DNA of 64,000 nt, from the NCBI GenBank assembly GCA_029560815.1, contig JAKQKF010000046.1, positions 1-64,000 on the forward strand, in the 5' to 3' direction. The notes beneath the pieces are model-generated. The model was not told the origin of the DNA, made no database searches, and was given only the letters and a program-made list of their open reading frames with translations. The position numbers were made by a program, and so were the translations under genes. The stretch comes from a bacterium (GTDB taxonomy: Bacteria > KSB1 > UBA2214). Each line of letters opens with the position of its first letter. Within the stretch, counting starts at the first letter, position 1. Shown here piece after piece: positions 60,692 to 64,000 of this stretch.

Positions 60692-63610
60692 ATGAAAAAT
60701 GGCTCTCTCTTTCAACGCCATGTCGCGTCGGCCATCGCCCTCCTCCTGCTGCTGCCTCTTTCACTTATGGCACAGGTTACAAGCGGCGATTTTACGGATG
60801 GCGATCCCCTTTTCACCAAAACCATCGAGGGTCCGGGCACCATGCTGAGCGATATCGGCACATTGGAACCCCTCTACGCATTATCCGGCGAGGATTCGAC
60901 GCTCGATTATCGCCTCTCCGGCCTGGAGTGGAGCTATCCCTATCGCGAATCGATCACCGCTGCCGAGGACATCGACAGCCGCATCCTTAATGGTCAGAAT
61001 CTCTATCTCATCACCGATGGTTTGGGCAGGCGGGTTTTCGAATACAACGACAATACCGCCGTCGAGACCTGGTCCTTTCCGCCCCCGCAAAGCGCCACCA
61101 ACCCGACCGATGAGAAATACCTCAACAAACCGGTCGATGCCTTCATCTATCGGGACAACGCCACCGGTTATTTCAAGGTGGTGATCACCGACCAGGACCG
61201 CAACCGGGTCATCACGGTGGACAAGGAGACCAGCAAAATCGACTGGAAATACGGGGATCCCCTCTACCGGGAAGGAAGCGGCTTCAATCAGCTGCGTCAG
61301 CCAGAGGATGCCGAAAAAATCCCCAACACCAATGAGTATATCATCGCCGACAAGGGCAATAATCGCGTCATCATTGTTGACGGCAACACCAACAATGTCA
61401 TCTGGGAATTGGGCTCGGATGTGCTCAAATCACCGATGGACATCCAGTATATCGATGGCAGCGATCATATCCTCATCACCGACGGCGGCAACCACCGCGT
61501 CATCCTCGTCGATCGCGCTGCCAAAACCATCCTCTGGCAGTTCGGACGCACCGGCATCGCCGACAGCGGCGCTGTCGGACTGAAACTTCCGACAGATGCC
61601 GATCTGATTCCCTCTTCTCAGAATGTCATCATTGCTGATGCCGGCAATGAACGCATTATCGAGGTCAACCCCTCCGGTCAGATCGTCTGGCAGTACCACC
61701 GCCGCCTGAAAGGGCTTCGCGACGCCGACCGGATCGAGGAGGGACGCACCCTCGCCGTCTTTGAGAATTATCCCTTCCGCGTCGCCTACACCGAAGCCTT
61801 TGGGGTCTCCGGAAAATACGACCTCGGCGAATTGCACGCTTCTGTCTTCGATTCCCTCTTCTGGACAGCCGACACCGTCGCCGGTGTCACTTCCGCCTGG
61901 TTCCAGATGCGGACAGCAGAGTCCGATTTTGCACTCGACGGCGCCACCTGGTACGGCCCGACTGGCAAGGAAAGCTATTACACCTTTTCGGGCTGCGCCC
62001 TCAACCAGGTCCACACCGGCGGACGCTGGTACCAGTTCCGCGTCCTGCTCAGGACCAGCGATCCCCTCCAGACCCCGATCATCAGGCAGGTTGTGGTGAA
62101 ACATCATTATTATCAGGTGAATCAGCCCAACACCTATTTCTATACCCCGATTATCACCGAGGAGGCCGGGAAGCTGATCTCGCAGTGGAACCGGCTCACC
62201 TTCAGGACCATTTTGCCCAAAGAGGTGGAAAAGCGGGCCGCGGTCGACATCGAAGTCCAAATCCTTAATGGCAAAAACTCGGAGGTGCTCGAACGCTTCA
62301 CGGCGAGCAAACTTAACGAGTCCAACGAGATCACCCTCTCCTCGCTGGCCTCGCTCAGGGGCATCCAGTCCATTGCCCTCGTCGCCAAACTCTCAACTGG
62401 CAACTCCTCGATGACTCCGATCATGGACAATTGGAGGGTCACCTGGGATGCCATCCCGACGGCCAACTCCTCCATTGCCTTTACGGATAAAAATGCCAAT
62501 GCGAAGGAGTACTACCGCGCCACGACCACGGTGCCTTCCAGCGAGAACCTGGTCGACAGTCTTTATATCCTGCTGCGGGATCCGGATCTCGAACCCTTCA
62601 AGCAGTCCCACCGGGTCACCGTCCACGCCCTCGGCACCCGCGATTCGGTCAACGTCGATCTCAAGCTGTTGACGCTCGGGGGCTTTTTCTCAGCCAAAGC
62701 CATCCCTATCCTGATCAACTCTGCAGCGGTCAAGGGCAACAATATCATGGAAGTCCAGGACCGCGATTACCTCGTGGTCGGCTACCAGGACTCGCTCACC
62801 GCACTCGATACCGCCAGCGACACCATCCAGGTGGTTAAAAACTCGGCTGGGGCGATGACCATAGAAAACGCCCGCAAGGTTGAACTCACCAAGGCATGGT
62901 TCGGAGACACCCTCTACATCCGCATTAAAAACGAAACCGATCATAACCTCGATCCCGACCTCGCGGAAACCTTGCACATCTCGGTGTTCGACAATGTCAC
63001 CCAGGACAAGGAAGATGTGATCCTGACCGAGCTTCCCTCGCCCACAACCGGCCGTTTTAATACCGGAGAGTTCTTCTCCCAGACCGGCCTGGTCGTCAAC
63101 CGCAACAATAACGGCGTTCGCGGCAACGGTCAGATCGAGACCCAGCCCGGCCACACCGTTGCAGCGGAATACATCGACAATCTGACCCTGACCCGATACG
63201 TCCTCATCCCGGTTGAGAGCGACACCAGCGCACGCGACAGCATCTACATTTTTTACGGCCGCAGACCCGACGGGGTGGAGATCGGACCCAATCCCTACTC
63301 GCCGCGCCGGGACCGCAAGTTCAGGATGCGTGTCGGCTTCAGTACCGATTCACTCGCGGTCACCTCTATCGAAATCTTCAATCTTGCAGGCGAAAAAGTG
63401 CGCATGCTGCTGGCGGGAAGAGATATCAATTTCGTCACTGAAAACAATGTCAGTCTGAACAACAGTGACATGTGGTGGGATATGCGCAACGAGAGCGGAC
63501 AGGAGGTCGCAAGCGGGACCTACTGGGCCAAAGTCAATGCGGAACTGCGTGCTGCCACAACGCTTTCACGGCAGGTCAATTTTATCCGCAAGTTTGTCAT
63601 CGTACGCTAG
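60692..63610 (+). CDS. Secreted NHL-repeat propeller protein with C-terminal sorting domain
   Basis: 972 residues, AAAAGGA upstream. Signal peptide (ALLLLLPLSLMAQ|V). About residues 85-345 carry NHL/PQQ-like propeller repeats (EYIIADKGNNRVIIVDGNTN, HILITDGGNHRVILVDRAA, NVIIADAGNERIIEVNPSG). The middle is Ig-like. The C-terminal 110 residues are FlgD-like (IGPNPYSPRRDRKF ... VTSIEIFNLAGEKVRML ... VASGTYWAKV), a sorting-tail variant. Probably surface-exposed; ligand unknown. The next gene is a PorV-like protein 63 bases downstream. Confidence 0.9.
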   Translation: MKNGSLFQRHVASAIALLLLLPLSLMAQVTSGDFTDGDPLFTKTIEGPGTMLSDIGTLEPLYALSGEDSTLDYRLSGLEWSYPYRESITAAEDIDSRILNGQNLYLITDGLGRRVFEYNDNTAVETWSFPPPQSATNPTDEKYLNKPVDAFIYRDNATGYFKVVITDQDRNRVITVDKETSKIDWKYGDPLYREGSGFNQLRQPEDAEKIPNTNEYIIADKGNNRVIIVDGNTNNVIWELGSDVLKSPMDIQYIDGSDHILITDGGNHRVILVDRAAKTILWQFGRTGIADSGAVGLKLPTDADLIPSSQNVIIADAGNERIIEVNPSGQIVWQYHRRLKGLRDADRIEEGRTLAVFENYPFRVAYTEAFGVSGKYDLGELHASVFDSLFWTADTVAGVTSAWFQMRTAESDFALDGATWYGPTGKESYYTFSGCALNQVHTGGRWYQFRVLLRTSDPLQTPIIRQVVVKHHYYQVNQPNTYFYTPIITEEAGKLISQWNRLTFRTILPKEVEKRAAVDIEVQILNGKNSEVLERFTASKLNESNEITLSSLASLRGIQSIALVAKLSTGNSSMTPIMDNWRVTWDAIPTANSSIAFTDKNANAKEYYRATTTVPSSENLVDSLYILLRDPDLEPFKQSHRVTVHALGTRDSVNVDLKLLTLGGFFSAKAIPILINSAAVKGNNIMEVQDRDYLVVGYQDSLTALDTASDTIQVVKNSAGAMTIENARKVELTKAWFGDTLYIRIKNETDHNLDPDLAETLHISVFDNVTQDKEDVILTELPSPTTGRFNTGEFFSQTGLVVNRNNNGVRGNGQIETQPGHTVAAEYIDNLTLTRYVLIPVESDTSARDSIYIFYGRRPDGVEIGPNPYSPRRDRKFRMRVGFSTDSLAVTSIEIFNLAGEKVRMLLAGRDINFVTENNVSLNNSDMWWDMRNESGQEVASGTYWAKVNAELRAATTLSRQVNFIRKFVIVR

Positions 63611-63673
63611 AACAATGCGCTTGCCCTAAATATGGCGGTTCATTCTATTCATCGACTTGGCAATGGAGCTAAA

Positions 63674-64000
63674 ATGAGATACTATTCAGCCTTTACACGC
63701 AAACGGGCGCATCTTCTCGGCCGCCTCTGGCTCGCGATTGCGGTGTTCCTGCTCGCAGGCGCCGCTCTCGCATCCGCGCAGGATAACAAGGGAATCGGTT
63801 TTCATGGCGCACCCTTCCTGCGCGTCAGCTCGGTGGCACGTGCAGTCGGCATGGGGGAGGCTTACTCCGTCCCCGGCGCTGGCGAGATCACCGGCCTGCG
63901 CTACAATCCGGCGGGAACCGGTCTGATCGAGAAGAGCCAGCTCGCTTTCAATGTCCACAACTGGATCGATGATACCAAACAGGGTGGCATCGCCGCCGCC
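63674..64000 (+). CDS. PorV/PorQ-like outer-membrane protein (3' partial)
   Basis: The frame runs off the right edge after 109 codons. TGGAG lies 5 bases before the ATG. Signal peptide (LAIAVFLLAGAALASAQ). The start of the mature protein, GAPFLRVSSVARAVGMGEAYSV...GLRYNPAGTGLIEK, is the PorV/PorQ (UPF0164) signature of FadL-like barrels that serve type IX secretion. Partnership with the sorting-tail proteins in this window is plausible. Confidence 0.85.
   Translation, partial: MRYYSAFTRKRAHLLGRLWLAIAVFLLAGAALASAQDNKGIGFHGAPFLRVSSVARAVGMGEAYSVPGAGEITGLRYNPAGTGLIEKSQLAFNVHNWIDDTKQGGIAAA

Overview
The window looks like a chromosomal piece of a free-living, GC-rich (by eye roughly 58-60 percent), anaerobic or facultatively fermentative Gram-negative bacterium of the FCB superphylum. 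KSB1, Calditrichota or Ignavibacteria-type lineages fit best. The evidence is three large exported proteins ending in the FlgD-like, type IX-style C-terminal sorting module (YPNPFN...GxxVxxL...GIYxYRL...K), a PorV/PorQ-like outer-membrane protein running off the right edge, two HydABC-type [FeFe]-hydrogenase gene sets, phosphotransbutyrylase/butyrate kinase pairs, and TTGACA-17-TATATT/TACATT promoters. No rRNA, tRNA, CRISPR array, insertion sequence or phage gene was seen. The species assignment is inference.

Layout. 1-10.6 kb: secreted and surface proteins, dominated by one of about 2,857 residues with DUF11-like modules, 11 SdrD_B repeats, a GH99-like domain and a sorting tail, then a lipoprotein. 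10.8-15.2 kb: an exported oligoendopeptidase F and a NagB/PIG-L fusion. 15.3-22.1 kb (minus strand): a heme-motif sensor kinase and sigma-54 response regulator next to a membrane redox module (29-residue membrane peptide, HybA-like ferredoxin, NrfD-cytochrome c fusion, GcvH-like protein). A near-perfect sigma-54 promoter lies in front of that module. 22.5-28.4 kb: transglutaminase, FGGY kinase and two response regulators.

28.7-45.3 kb: a 16.5-kb hydrogen-metabolism and signalling island. It holds HydC-HydB-HydA set 1, a sensory [FeFe]-hydrogenase/histidine-kinase fusion, two CheY proteins, a hybrid kinase, a MurF-like ligase, DRTGG, PHP and HATPase proteins, a free [2Fe-2S] thioredoxin-like subunit, and HydC-HydB-HydA set 2. 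45.3-47.3 kb: buk1-ptb1. 47.4-58.8 kb: housekeeping genes (ftsH, Hsp15-like, gdhA, DUF4416, purM, gpsA, usp, asnS, apt) and buk2. 58.9-60.5 kb: a VapBC toxin-antitoxin pair translationally coupled to ptb2. 60.7-64 kb: an NHL-propeller secreted protein and the PorV-like start.

How it fits together (inference): amino-acid or sugar fermentation would yield acyl-CoA, turned into ATP by Ptb/Buk. Reductant would be balanced by two NAD-linked, possibly electron-bifurcating hydrogenases. The kinase-linked hydrogenase could sense H2 or redox state and signal to the CheY proteins or the nearby sigma-54 regulator. Most worth a second look: the hydrogenase island with its unexplained MurF-like ligase and degenerate/in-trans [2Fe-2S] arrangement, the heme-kinase/sigma-54/NrfD circuit, and the toxin-antitoxin module driving ptb2.
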